64,000 nt of DNA from Symsagittifera roscoffensis (taxonomy: Eukaryota; Xenacoelomorpha; Acoela; Convolutidae): positions 27,034,318 to 27,098,317 of the forward strand of contig NC_087068.1 in NCBI RefSeq assembly GCF_963678635.1, written 5' to 3'. Shown here piece after piece: positions 12,701 through 27,700 of the stretch. The notes under the pieces are model-generated. The model did no database searches, was not told the DNA's origin, and saw only the letters and a program-made list of their open reading frames with translations. A program made the translations under genes and the position numbers. Within the stretch, counting starts at the first letter, position 1. Each line of letters opens with the position of its first letter.

Positions 12701-15700
12701 GCTACATCATCAATTATAGCTAACTGAAACTTGGAAAAAGAGTAAGGAACGCAAGGAAACAGAAAAAAAACTGACTTGTTTTTTGAAAGACCTTCAAAAT
12801 CCAATGAAAAATTCATATGGCTTTAAAGCTCTTCGAATTTCAGCTCTTCAATTTTTGATTGACTTTTTTCGATAAAATTAACCTAATTTGAGAAAATTGG
12901 ATCAATCGTTTATTTTATTATTCCGTTGAGACATCTGAACTTCTGAACCATTTTTCAAAAGTATAAGTTGATCGCACGTTTACTGACCCTTCGCTTTTTT
13001 TGTTCATAGTAGAGTTTGCTTTCTTTTCGAACTCCAACTTTTGAATTTAAAAAAAGATATGGCCTTAACCCTCTTTGAATGCTTGAAGAATTTATGCTTG
13101 ACATTTTTTTTAATAAAGTAACTCAATTTGAGCAAACTGCATTAGTAAGAAAGATTTTGATTGCCTTAGAAAATCTTAAAATTGAAATCCACTCTCGAAA
13201 CTAGAAATTTTTGCACCATTTCCACGTTTGTTTGTTGAGAGCTTCTAACTTTCCCTTACTTTCCCAAGTATACCAAACTTTCAACAGCTAAATTTGTATT
13301 AACTCAAAAATTGCATACCCACCTAAGAGCATTTATAAATGCATTAATAGGTATGAATGCACATCTGTAGTTATCAGAGCATTTTAGGACCATTTATTGA
13401 AAAAAAATTACCAGGACCGTTATTGCAATCAATATAATAGCAGATGCAAATTAAGTGCCACAAAGCACAGAACAGTGGTGAAGGGTGCCGGACATCAAAC
13501 CGACGGGACTTCAAGCCGAATAATTTGTCAAACAGACATAAAACATGATTAATTTGAAGACTGTGTTAAAAATTTCACGTAAAGTGACCTGGTCCAGAAA
13601 GAAGGTACAAAATTGATTGGTTTACTGAATTTTCTGGCGCTTCACACTTAGACCACTAAAATCATAGAAAAAATGTTTATCGGAATCAATTGATTCCGCG
13701 GACAAAACTCCGCTAGATATATCTCCAAGATAGTTAGCCCTGAGATATAGACAATTCGCATTTTTCAGTTTTATTTTTTTAAGCATCCTCAAAATAGTAA
13801 TGAGAAGAACAAAATAAATTGCAAAAAAAACGTTCATCTTCCCAAAAACGCAACGTTTTTAAAAAAGCATCCCATTTAATGAATCAAGGTCTTAATTTTT
13901 TCTGAAGTAATGTTAGACACAAACTTGACACAAAACAACTTTCAAAAAAGATTAGAAAAACTGCCCAGCCCATACATGCAATGTCAAGTAAGAATTAAAA
14001 TAACTCGCAAGTTTTACTTAAAATTTTGAGTCAAATAGCTGACATTAGTTCAATTGGAATTCTTTGGAACCAGATTTTGCAGGCACCGCATATTGATCAG
14101 TTTGATCACTTTCAAACACCCATTGATTTACAACAGCTAATCCCAGGTAAAAAAACTATCTTGTACGCTTAAACTAGTCCGCGGATCAAGATAGTAATTA
14201 AAATTTTTGTCACAACATTTAACTTCAGAAAAACGAAATTAGTCTGCAGAAGAAAAAACAGAGCATAAGTTTTTTAAAGTCTTTTTTCCAAATTGATTTG
14301 TAACTAGCAAACAACACTCTATGATCGGAATCAGTTAACTGAAAAAACATAAGAAACTTAAGATTCAACTATATATTTTTTGTCAATAATTTGCTGCTTT
14401 CCGGAGCAAAGACAAAAACACTATTAAAATCAATTAACTACACTAGTAACCGATTATTGAGTTTAAAAATAAAAGGACATACATACTGAATAAAAAAACA
14501 GATTAATAAAGAAATACAGGCTTGTGTTCGACCAATCGCAACCAAATTTATACCGAAAATGGGTTTCAAAACTCAGTCTTTCATAAATAATGTACCTGAA
14601 AAAACTCAAATACAAATAGTTGAAAAAATGTCATTGGACTCAAGTAAAACCGGAGACAAATAGCTAACTTTTTTTGGAATTTTTCATATTTTGAAAAAAC
14701 TAACACTGCAAATATTTGAATATTGAGTTATAAAAAGTACCATCAACCACTTTTTTCACAGAAAAGGTCAACTAGATAAAAACTGGGTCCATAGTTAGTT
14801 TGTTTGATTAAATTAAGTCAATCTGAGAAAACATGACACGGGTTGACCTCCATACAAAAAAAATCCTTATCGTACAATTCCATGCAAAGGTTCTATGGAA
14901 AAAATTGTATGATAATCATTTTTTTCCAGTGATTTTTTTCAGAAGTCCTTTAAAAAGATATTTTTTGGTAAGCTTAAATAAGTTTAAATTGTTTTTTGAT
15001 TAAGTTAGATCAAATTGGTAATTTTTTTCTACAAAAAAAATGTTTATCAAGATGTTTATCAAAATGCTTACGATCTGAATTCAAACCTCTAATGTTTTCT
15101 GTAGTTTTTATTTTCTGTTGAGAGACTGGCACGTTGGGCTGGGCTATGCTTTAGATTTCGCCTCATTTAATTTCGAATGGAAAGGCATTTTTTGAAAACC
15201 CGGGAATTTTTTTCCCGCTGGGATGTCTGATAATTAAGTTTAACTTTTAAACTAGAAATTGATCACGTTTTTCATGACCTCTGCACTTTCGTAACTGTAG
15301 AGCGCAACATACCTAAGTTTAAGCAGGTGTAATTAAATTGAACTTAAATTGAGCCTAAATTATTAGAAGCATTCACAAAAGCATATAAATATATCCATGA
15401 ACGCATTTCTGATTGCAAAATATTAGAGAATTTCAAGATTTTTCCTGAAAAAAAATGCAAAAAAATCATCACGACCTATGCAAATGTCTACCCTACGTTC
15501 ATCAACTCATAAAAAAATATTAGCCCGCCTCTGGGATTTTAAATTCTCTGGGGATTTGCCGGGGATTTAAATTAGAAAAATCCCTGCTTTCGAAAAATCT
15601 TCATTTTTGTCAACTTTTAGCTTAGCTGTGAAAAGCTGCAAAAATTATTCTGAAAAAAATTCTGAAACTTTTTTCGTTGTCTGTCCTTATTTTATGCAAC

Positions 15701-18700
15701 TATTTATCTTCACCTCGGATACCATATACCAGTTTTAATTTATCGAAAAACCCTCGTGCTTACAAATGTTGTAGCAACAGAACTAGTACTCCCTGCAATG
15801 GTTAGTGAAATAGTTGATGGGAGAGAAGAATACGAGAACTAGTGTGTTGCCTACCAGTACCTCGAACTCTCCCTTCTTCTCCTCCGGCACGATGGTCTTG
15901 CCCAGACTGGCTATCTCCTGAGCCAGTTGGGCCAGCTGTTCCCCATACTTAGTGGACTGCACTCTCATCCTGTCTTCCACTTCGCTGATTTGTTCTTGCA
16001 CTTGCTGCGCCTCCTGAAAAGTAATAATAATCAGGGGCGGATTTAGGGGGGATGGGGCGGGAAGCGGGCGCCCTCTCCCCCTCCCCCCTCAGGGATTCGA
16101 CCCCCTGCCGACCCAAAGGGTCCCTTCTTTGTACTATTTTGAGTTATCCATTTTTGCAGAAATTTTGGCCAAGACAGGGTCTTTGTAGTGCTTTGGGAGA
16201 GCTCAGAAAATCAACTTGATTAAAGTTAATACACCCACAAAATGAGAAATACATTGACCGTCCCTTTCAATTCTGGTTGCCAAATTTTGGTATAATTTTA
16301 CGACATCCATTTTTGGCTGGTAATTTTTGCAAAACGCGACTGTACAAAATGCGATTGTACCACCTTTTGGCAAAATAGTAGACTAACAGTTTGGCAAAAA
16401 ACGCCAAGAAGTGCCGAAAACTTATGTTTTAGACTTTTAGACATCCATTTTACGACATTCATTTTTGGCTGATTTTTCGGCGCCAGTATAACTAATTTTG
16501 AGGGGGGAGCGCGCGCCAAAAAAACGCAACTTTTTGGTCAAAATTTTCGAAAAGCTGTGAAAAAACGTGTTTTTTGCCTGGTTTTTTTAAAAAAAATTTG
16601 CCTGCGACGCAGCAATTTATTGACAAAAGAGGAGCCTTTCAGTATTTTCGGAAAGCTCGGAAAATCAAATTGGTCGACCTAAGAAAAAGGCATCCCCTAG
16701 AAAAAGTTCTGTGCACGCCACTGCGTCTAGTACTTTCACGTCGTACCAATATTGAGCCAAATTTTTGACATATGATCGAGTTTAATGATTGAAATTGGTA
16801 ATTGGTAAATCCGAAGCTATAGATCAAGTGAGATCTCGTCTTCACACACTATCATTGTCATAATCAAATGATAATTAAGACCAGATATTTGGTATCAGGT
16901 ATTTTCTGTTTTCCGGCCCAGAAGTACAGAAACGTTGATTTAGCTTCTTTATATCGTTACATTCACTTTTTACTTTGTTTGAGTTAAGAAATAGATTCCT
17001 TTCATTCAAATCAGTTTCCAGCATTTTAATCAAAGTATGCCACAGAAACATTAAGTATGTGCTGTAAAGCAGAAAAGACCTTTGTGTTGTCTTGCATTGT
17101 TTCTACCATTTATTGTCATATTTTGCAATTTTTGTCAAAGTCTGAATTATAACTTTTCGGTACTTCTTGGCGTTTTTTGCAAAACTGTTTGCTTCTATTT
17201 AGCCAAAAGGGTAGTACAATCACATTTTGCACAGTCGCGTTCGTTTTGGTACATTTTCACTTTCTCAGCAAAACTGCTGGAGCCCTTAAGGGTTACCTGG
17301 GACAGCACTTATTCGTTGAAAGTAACTTTTTAATGCGTCTAAAATCCGTTAAATATTTTTCTCCTAACGACTGCCACAAACTGCTACAAACGAGAAAAAA
17401 AAATGAGTAGCGGATAAAATTGTTCAACAAAAACTGGGATTTTCAATAAAAACAATTTTAAAATAGAAAATGGGCTCACTTGTGTCATGGACTGCATCTG
17501 TTTGTTGAGGTTTCTCACTTCATTCTCCTTCTCGTCTATCTGCTTCTTGGCTTGATCTGTCTCCTGAGTCATCTCACGCATAGCCTCCTCCAGTCTCCTG
17601 TCGGCGGGCAAAAGCAAACACAAATTTGTAAACAGAATGATACAGATAATCGTAAATAACGCAGATGAAAAAATTATATGAAGGATGAAAGAAAAAATTG
17701 TCCTAAATTGGGCAAAATGGCAATCATTAAACCCCATAACTTAACAAAAAATGATCACAGGTGAAGAGTGTTTTCAAATTTAAGCTCAGTACAACAATAC
17801 TTTTTGAATGATATGAAAAAAATCCGTCAAAAATTGCTAGCTAAGAAGTCGAAATTTGCCTGAAGAAAAAGAACCACACCGAGCACAATTATTCCGCTAC
17901 TTTAATTACGAAAGTCGGAATAATATCAAATGCAAATAAAGTTTTATTCAGGCTGGTGGTACACAAGTTTCAACAAATATGTATGAGTAATTTATCTTAA
18001 GCTCCACCATGAGATTAACCATTAGGTCGCTAGACATGTCGAGTGACGTCGTCTCTCCAAGTAAAAACTATTTTAAGAAAAGTTGGGTCTGATAACTTTA
18101 AAAATTCTAACCAACTTTTCATACATACAGCAGCTGATACCTGCATGCTTTTGTTGAACTCTTCTAATATACTTATTTTCTTACAACTAAATATCATTTT
18201 TCACTTTTTTTTTTACTTTTCACAAGAAAAGCGATTTGTACTTTTAAAAAAATTTAACCGAAAAGTATCTGAGTTTCAGAAAACTTCAAAACAACTTAAG
18301 AGTTTTAATAGGACAAAATATATCGAACTTTAATAACACCAATTTAAAATATAATTGTTAAAAAACACACGTGTTCATTACGTTTTCCTGCCATATTTGA
18401 AAAACTAGTGCATCTAGTGCAATGTTTGAAACACTGGTGCAGTATTTGAAACACTGGTGCAGTATTTTTTTAAAGGAATCAACCAAAACAAACTGGAAAA
18501 AAGACGCGTGTTAGCGTGAAAAACGTTTTCAAATGTAAGTTTTTTCTTCAATTTTTTTCTTATGTGCTTCATACCAGATAAGCATTAGCTTACATTGCAT
18601 CTCGAAATTTGTGTGTCTCAATTTATAACAAAATTTCTTGATGCATTATATAGCTGTTGCCCAAAGTAGTCCCAAGTTCAAACCAATATAAGTTAGCCAA

Positions 18701-21700
18701 AAAAGATTAAAGGTGAAACATTTTTTTAATTTTGAGTCCTGTACATCAATATTTTTCTAACTGTATAAATAATTTCTGACAAAAATGACTAGTTATTAGT
18801 CTGGAGAAAAAACTATCTTACTATAAACATTCCGTTACATTTTGTGAAAGTCAGAACATAATTTGCGAAATAGGAAATACTTTCGCATTAATTATCCCAA
18901 AGGGCAGTTTTGAAACCCTCATAAAAAATGGTCCCAGGTTTATATCAGAGCTCAAGCGTCGCTTGTTTTCAGAGATCTGTATTTAAGCCCTAAATTGGCA
19001 TTTTAAATATCGAAGTTTGGCCGAAGAAAAAAAACTCACCGAACAAAATATTTCGTCACTTTCTTGAAAATCATAAAAAAGTTTTGAAGTCGCACAAATT
19101 GCGTAATACGCTAGGCATTTATAATTTTGAGCCCAAAATGAAAAGTGAAAGGACCCTCCAATCTTGAGATATTCTAGATACAGCTTATGGGAAAAACCTT
19201 GAGTGCCTTGAACTGTTTAATTTTTGAATTGAGAGGTTTTTCTTGAGGTTCTTTTCATCGTTAAGGGATGTTCCTAATATTAACCTGTTTCTCTCTTTGT
19301 GTTTCTCCAGAACTCCGTCTTTTTCCTGGCCAGTTTTGTGGATCTTACGAGCCTCCTGCACCACATCTTTGTACGCTTTCTCTTGCTGCTTCACCTGGTG
19401 TGCAAAACAATTTCAAACTTTCCCCTTCGTAACCCAACAGTCAGCCACCAAAAAATTCTTTTTTTCTTATTTGGAGTGTGTACGCGTCTGTGTGCTTGTG
19501 TGTGTGTGTGTGGGGGGGGGGGGGGGAGGGGGTAGGGGTGCATTGTTTAAGAGGGTACAAAATGACGAAAATGGGTAAAAAAAAACTAGAGAGCTTTTCT
19601 TTTTCCCTGGGTTCATTGAAGTGCAAGTGGGGGGTTTTTACCCGAGTTCATTTTAGTTATGTTCTATAACAAGAGCATTAATTGATCGAAAAAGAGTTTC
19701 ATGCAATAAAACTTTTGATTTTTGATAGTTTCATTATTCAAATAAATTTTTAATATTTCATTATTTATATATTTTTCATTATTAGCAGAACAGAACAAAG
19801 AAATGAACAAGATGTTGCTGGCTAAATAAGTTTTGCTCCTAGATTTGCACAATTTTCAGAAGTTAGATTATTCAAGTAGCTCTGAGCAAAAAGGAAAAAT
19901 TTCCCAATTACCCTAATATTTGAGGTTGCATAATAATTACCAAAAAATAAAAAATACACAAATTCACCGTCTCCTCCAGTTTCTGCACTTTCTGAGTGAG
20001 CTCGGCTATTTCGTCGTCCTTGTCGTCTGCTAGCTGACCCAATTTCGCCTTCTCTTCTTCCAATTCCTGCGTCTTCATGTCAACCTAAATGAAGTCTTTG
20101 TTTGAAACTTATCCGACTTGTTTCAAACAATTTTTAACAGTATGTTGTTCTAATAAGTCAGTTTATTATTTTTTTTTCATTGATGGAATTTTTTAGAAAT
20201 TGGAAGTTTCTGTTCCATTTGCCTTGCATATAGGTTATTTTGTAATGATTTAGCCCCGTAATTTGGAGTGTGACATTTTCTACCGTCACAGAATAATAAA
20301 TAAGTGACATAGAGGCCTGAATCAAACTATTTATAAGAAACCCAAAGCTGAAATAGGCATTGTCAGCGTTTGTCAGCTAATCTTACCTCGGCCTTGAGAA
20401 CAGCCAACACATCTTCAGGTACATCTTCACTCATCGCACTCTGGTCATCTTCAGCCGACTCATCCAGGGTAGCCAGCTCACCTGTCTTCTTCTTCTCTGA
20501 AACAACATGATGAAAAACTAATATTGCACAATAAGAAAAAAAAAGCCAGCGTCTGTGCAAGTAGCTGAGAAAACTCCGACTATAAAAAAATTTTGACAAA
20601 ATAAAATCTTGGAGAAGAAAAGAGTTTGAAAAATTTTCGACAAAGATTTTTTGTGCACAGAAACTCATCTGCTTTTCTTGTAGACAGTAAAAAAAATTGA
20701 ATTAAATTGAAGAATAGGAATAAAATTAAACACAGAAGCGAAGAGGAGCTTCGCACCACTTGCGATATAAGCAACATTGCCCGGAAAAAAACAACAAAAA
20801 ATGGGATAAATTTTGAAATTATGTGATTTAAAAAACCGAATTTACCAAAAGTTTTATTTTCGTCTCAAATTGTTTTTTTTTAGTTTTTTTTTAAAAAAAC
20901 CATGCCAGTTGAAAAATTTAAAATATTTGCAATAAGATGTTGGAACAGATCGAAATAATTCAAAAGAGCAATCGACTGATTTCGGCGTTTTTTTGCTTTC
21001 AAAAATTAAATTCAGACAACCTTGAAAATCTCACCGGACAAAATTTGAAATGTGAGTTCGTCGATTATTCGACGATTACGCAAGCTTAATTTTCAAATAT
21101 TTTTTCGAAAATTCTCATGATACCTTAAACGATATAACGAAAACCGTAAGAAAAATCGAAGTCCAAAAATTATCGTGTCTTAAAACGACGTACATCAAAC
21201 ACGAATTATTCTCAAAAAAGAAAACCCTAGGTCGCCCTAAGAAACCGGACACTATTGAAGACAACGAAATTGTTCAACAGTTCGCAAAATTTGGTTCAGT
21301 TTGCCCGAAAATTACGCACAAAATTTTGCCTTTATCTTGTCCTTTGTCAACTTTGAAATGTGATTGCACGACGTGGGTGTAGATTTTAAGCGAAATCTTC
21401 TGCTACGTAAACTTCGATTTTTTGTTTGTTTCGTTTTTAGTTTTTACTTATGTTTAGACAGTTGCTCTTTTTAATTAATTCTGTGATCCTGTGTGTTGCA
21501 ATTTTTTGATTTTTTCAACTCTCTGCCAAACAAATTTTATGAACCGGTTACAAAAAGGGGATCTACTTAACAATTTCTCCCCTGTGGTACTGACTTAAGA
21601 ATATCCCCCCTATAATTTACGTGCTCATTTGCTAAGTTCATTTTACGTGCTCATTTTCTAAGTGTAACAGTTGTTGCCAATTAGAACTTACTCGTTTTCA

Positions 21701-24700
21701 GAATTTGCTGCATTCTGATTGGCTGAAAGTTCGACTGATTTGCTAGTAATTTGCTAGCTGAACCTATTTAACAATCCCCCCTTTTGTAATAGGGGGGGGG
21801 GGAGGAATTGTTAAGGAGATCCCAAACTGGATTTGATTAGAGAGAATGCTTGGGACTTGGAAAAAACTTCATTTCTAAAATTTTAATACACAAAAAGCAA
21901 TGAAAATCTTTCTGGCAAAATGAAATTTCATATAAAATTGTTTTTATTTATCAAACAATTTAATATGGGCCAAAATGCCAGCATAAATTATGGGAAAAAA
22001 AGAATAAAGAAATTGAAAAAAAACTCAAAAATCTAGGATTATCCCACAACGGGTTTGTTAAATAAATGTACAAACAAAATAAAAGAGAAATTCAAAATGG
22101 AACAAGTGTATAAATTTTGTTGCTCAAATTATGTCAAAACACACATTTGATGACTGGTTGAGTGGGCAGGTTGACAATTCGTTACAGGCAACATTTCGTT
22201 ACAGGCGACTATTCATAACAAGCGACAATTCGTAACAAGGCATTGATAAGTAAAATACGCTCGCTACGTTTCGTTTATCTGCACTTACATCCTGCTCGAG
22301 AGGAATACTGCGCGTGAATCATTGTTCCCGCTTAATCTACTATTACGAGTTACAATTTGTCGCCTGTTGCGAATTATTGCCTGTTACGAATTGTCGCCTT
22401 TTACGAACTGTCGCCTCATGGATTGAGTGGTTGTGCTAGACAAATCGCCTAAAAATATATATGTTTCCTGCATAAAAACGCCGACTAATACCACACACGT
22501 AATTATACTTTTATAAAAAGTGTTACGAATTTTACCGAATAATTTAATTGTTTACAAAAATTAATTCTGAGATTTAACTCAAAAACTTGTATGGACTGAC
22601 TGCAAACATCAAATTTCTCTGAAATCAATTGAATGGATGTCCACCAGGCAGTAAAAGCCATCAAAATTTTATTGAAATGGATTCAATACCAGTAAAGACA
22701 AACTTTGTAGCCTCACCAAATCTATTCATATCAATTTTATAAACTTTTTGGCATTAATGGTACAGATTGTCGCACAAACATCTCCGTTAAGAAAAATTGA
22801 AATACAATGTTTTTTTTCAAGGCTTAACATAAAAAACGCAGCAATAAGAAGCAAGTGCGATTTATTCACCAGAGTTTGGGTACTAATAATAAAATACAAT
22901 GTTAAAAAATAGAAAAAATTTCTCTGTGGTGGGATTTGGCAAAAATTAAATGCCCTTGTGTTGCTTTAATATATTACATTTTAAAGCGGCTAGGAAGAAA
23001 GCAGGAAAGTTTTAAAATGTTTTAGTAGCGATTTCAAGTGTTTTCATTGCAAGTGTTTTAAGGAACTTTGACGTAGGATGAAACTTTTTTTTAACTACTT
23101 CAAAGAGAGTTCGCATGGTTTTAAATGTGGTGTCAATTTTAAACGTTTCCCATGAGTTGTAGTTTGTAGTTAAAAGTTACAAGAAATTGTCTCAGTGTTG
23201 AGAAAAGCTTGCCTGAGTTTTTCGGTTTTCAGACTAAATGACATAAAATTTACGAAAGACAGTCAATGAGGCAATGAGAGACCAATCTATCAGTTTAATT
23301 GTTCTACAATCTAAGCACAATTTTGGCAATTTTTAATTTTTATTACTAAATTTAGCATTTTCACTAAACTAATCGCTCTTTTAAAAAAGCTTAACAGAGT
23401 TTTGCCATAAGAAAAGAACAAAATGAAAAAAAAATTAATTTTTTCTTTCGATTTTTTCAAATATTTTCACCTAGTATTTTTAAATCAGGGTATACGGATC
23501 ATTCTGCGCTCCTTGCACTGCAACCAGCTACTCTTGTCAAAGTTGATGTTGATATAATTAAGCCCAAAATTTCTGCTCTGTTTATTACTCATAAAAGTTG
23601 ACTTATTGAAAGAATCTAAAATTGGATTAAATCAAATTTTAGATAAAGAAAAAGAGCAATTTTAAAGTCGATTTCAACCAAAGTCGGTGTAAATCGAAAC
23701 AAAATTATTTTTCGATCTTGTTGATATTACAGTGCTGATTTAAATTATCCTGACAAAATGAAAAAAAAAACTTTCATTTTTAAATGACCTATTTTTGGGG
23801 TAAAATTTTGGCGTCAAAAACCGCGAAAATTAAATTGCACCATGATAATTCCATGTAAGGGACAGTTAGGGGATTGGGGTGAGTATACTCTACGAATTAT
23901 ACTTTGCCCCTAGTAAAGTTTACTCCACACTAACTGCTGGACTTCTTGCTGGACCTGCTCCTGGCGATGGAGGTCTTGCTCAGCCTCTTCTTCAGCCTTT
24001 CTTTGTCTATTCTGGACTGGGTGCTTCCAGATCCCGCTCTCGTCCCCTCCTCTCCATCATCATCTATGTCCGCCTAAGGACGTGGAAGGGTACAAACAAC
24101 CATCAAAAATCATTTACAAACTAATCAAGTCAATAACTGGTTAGAAAAAGTCTGATAAAAGACGACATGTGTGAAACAATACAACAAAAAGCTTCCAAAA
24201 TTTTGTGATAAAACTTTATAGTATACATAGCAAAATTGTTCACATTGAAAAGGCCGTTCTTTTGCTTAGAGCGGTTCTTTTATTCAGAATTCAAGCTACA
24301 AGAAGTAAAACAGAGCCAACAGACAGTAGTTTGAAAAGAGTCAATGAACGCAAGTAAGCGGAAAAAATACTGACTTGTTTTTTGAACTTTCGATATCAAA
24401 GAAAAAATAGATGCCCTTAAAGCTCTTCGAATTTCAGGGAAAAACATCATCACGACCTATCAAAAAGTCTGAACTAAGCTCATCGACTCTTAATAAAACA
24501 TATGGTAACAATTATCAAATATTTTTGTCAGTGTCTTTTTACCTTGGATCCTCCTCCCTTGCTCCCTCCCTTTCCGCCCTTGCCTTCTTCTATTTCACTC
24601 TCCAGTAATTTTTTCAGCTCGTCCAGGTCAATCTAAAAAGACCGTTTTCAGCACACTTCGGTTTTGTTCTCTTTTTTGCTTATTAGATTTACTGAACCTA

Positions 24701-27700
24701 ATAATAGTCTAAAAAAACTTCTTCAAAACACTGAGGTGAGAAAGTTTTGGCCAATAAAGACAAAGGTCCTAGTTAGTATTAGAAAAAAAAAACGTTTATG
24801 CGGCTATTCGTTGTAGTCAATAACTTGAAACAAAAACATGAATTTTTGAAATAAATGCGAGTTCTCGCCTGTTCATTGGGGGGTACTTGTTCGCCCTTCC
24901 TCCACCGCCACGCTTCAGCTATCAACTTCAAGGTCAAATCCTTCACTTGATTTAACCTAAAAAGTTCAAATATCTTTCATTGTCCTGATATAAATTCATG
25001 ACACATTGGATACTATTTACATGCTTTTTTGAACTGAACGTAGGCCAAGTGATTTTGGGGAATAGGGTGTACGTTATTTATACTCATCAGAAGTGTTTTC
25101 ATTTCATCTAAGTTCTCCCATTTGGTATGATTTCAGGCACATATATTATACATTTCCCTGAAAGAACAACCAGATAAAGTTTTGAAAACGAGAACAAGTA
25201 ACTCTTAGTTCTTATAATATTTCTAAAAGCAAGTTGAAGTTAACAAATTCCGGGCTATTACTATCAACCTTTTATTAATTGCATCATGCTTTCGCTTCCA
25301 CTCGGCGGCCGAGAACTCCACATTGGCAGACACTACATTCTTGATGGTCTTGGCCCTCTGTCCGAACAGGAGGGTGGATCTGGTCTCTTCCTGGTTGTAT
25401 CCAGCTGGAGAGACACAGATGATGACTGTGGTACGCGAGTTCCCTCCCAGACTCTCCTGAAATGGAAGTTAAATGTTTATAAAAACCAATTGCTGTGCTA
25501 GTAGCACTTAAGGTTCCCGCAACAGTGAAATGTACAAAAAAAACTATTAACACAATTTTTTTCCGTTTTTTTATTTTTGCTCTTCAAATTTGAATGATTT
25601 TTATGCGTGTGGGGATAGGGGCTAAACACCAGGTTGGCAAAAAAAAGCAAAAAAAAACTTGGATATCGACTCAAAAAAGTAAAACTTGGTTAAAATGAAT
25701 CCAATGAAGTGTGAGTCTTCGCAGCAAACTTAAGGAAAATAAAAAAATTCAATATGATTTTTCACAACAACTGTTTCTTTCAAGTTTTTCTGCGTTAAAT
25801 CTAGCGCCCAATTCGGCATTTTTTGTGGCATCTGCAACTGTGTGGAATAAACTTAAGATATTAAGATCAAAAATGCAAAAATAAATAAAACACACTTGAA
25901 TAAAGAGTTCTTTCCCTTTATTTAATCGGAAAATTTTTACACATAAGTGAAACACAGCATCACTTCACATGTGATACAGAACAAAGATTTTGTGACAAAA
26001 TTATTGACAACAGATGAGACGAATCACGAAAACAAATGGAAAAACTTTCGAGAAAATTAGATCTTCAAAAAAACTTCCGATGAATTTCTCGGTTTTTTTT
26101 TTTGAAAAGTTTTTACAACGAGAAAAAAATTATCTGGTATGAATTATCAGTTTAATTTCAGCATTAGAGCAAAATTTACAAAATGCAAAAAAATTTGAAA
26201 TTTTTTGATCGGAAATTCCTTGAGCCGGAAAAAATAAAAACAAACTGAAAACTCATGTAAAAAAAGAAACCAGCACTCAAAGCATACACAAATATAAGCA
26301 ACTGTTTTGCTCGTCAAAAAGGGCGCAATAAAAAGCACTGAATCTGAATAATTTAAACCCAAGCCTTTAAATCTGAAAAAGCGAAAAAGATGAAGTTATA
26401 TCAAACGGAAGTTGGTAAAATTGGTTTAATGAGAAAACAATACAAAGCGTGTAAATTAAGGCAAAATTGACTACAAATTATCAAAAATGAGAATTAACGA
26501 AAAACAAATAAAAAATTAAAGTTTTTTTGCAGAGCTTTACTTTTTTTCAGAAAAAATTCTTGCACAAGAAGCGTTGAAAGAAGATTCTAAAACTAGTTTT
26601 AATTTTTTGTCAAATCATTTTTTAAGCTTAGTTGACCATTTTTCGTATATTTTTGATTACTCGATTGCGTTTCTCGCTCAAATTTAGTCTAAATCTTAAA
26701 AATTTCAAACTAGTTTTTTCGACATTGCAACTACTTTTTGAATAATTTTTTTGCTATTCGAAACCGACCGAGAGGGCTTTAAATTGATATATCAATCAAT
26801 CCATTCCGATGATTATTTTATATAAGCTGTATTTTTTATTTCCACGAGCAAATGAGCTATATTAATGTTTCCTCTGCAGGGCAGATATTGAAGTTTCAAA
26901 GATGAATTTTGACAGTTGCGGAATGAAACTATTAAGCAGGATTTAGTTAGGTCATAAATTTGAAAAAATTTGAAATATACAAAAATAACTTGAGCACTGT
27001 AATTCAAACTCCTTGTGTTGTTTGCTATGATGCTTCTGCAGCAAGAACAACTCTGAAACTAGTTAGTGATATTTTGGCTTTTTCACACCTTCAGAGCAAA
27101 GTTTTTCAAAACTGGATCCGGTTAGCTTCTTCCAAACAAGTTCATCTCATATTTGTCTTAATTTTGACCCTGTCTTAAATATTTGCAGAGAAAACGACAA
27201 AATCGTCTAAAAAACCGTTCATTTGTTTGTTGAAAAATAAAACTTGAAACTTTTTTGTCCCTTGACTGAATAACGTGTACAAACTTTTCAAACAAATGCC
27301 CACCTGTAATATTCTGGTGAGTTTGCTGTCCCTGTAGGGTATGTGGCCTCTGGTTTTGTCAGTGAGTGCAGAGATGACATTTCCCAGACAGGAAAGAGAC
27401 TTGTTGATGTTCTTCGCCTCATCCAGTCGCTCGCCCTGAGCACCCGATTTACTCACCTGGGAAAATTGCACACTTTTTTTCTATACACTAAGGCAAACGC
27501 AACGTTCTTATCGCAGACACCTATTGAACAAATTTAATTAACAACAGTAGTATTTTTTGTCTGTTTTCGAAAATTCGATAAAAAATACCCCTTAACCGAT
27601 CAAAACTGGCTATTTTGTAAGACTTTCCAAGATTCTTTGAAAATTGACGAGTAACATCTGAGATACTTCAGAATTACTGTGATGCAAGATAATAATGCTT

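Larger units (their letters stand above)
20510..23930. other. Largest kinesin intron within the visible gene (3.4 kb)
   Basis: AT-rich; no missing exon is needed because phases across it agree. It hosts two small inverted elements (21557-21832 and 22173-22416), listed separately. Confidence 0.6.

Noticed and set aside
19243-19669. Plus and minus frames over the GT/G-run region
   Set aside because: Low-complexity translation of a microsatellite next to exon k.
23935-24060. Alternative frame in exon h reading as a Gln/Glu coiled coil ([12 protein letters not shown])
   Set aside because: It has TGA codons upstream and matches neither the incoming nor the outgoing phase; the acidic/basic frame joins both neighbours.
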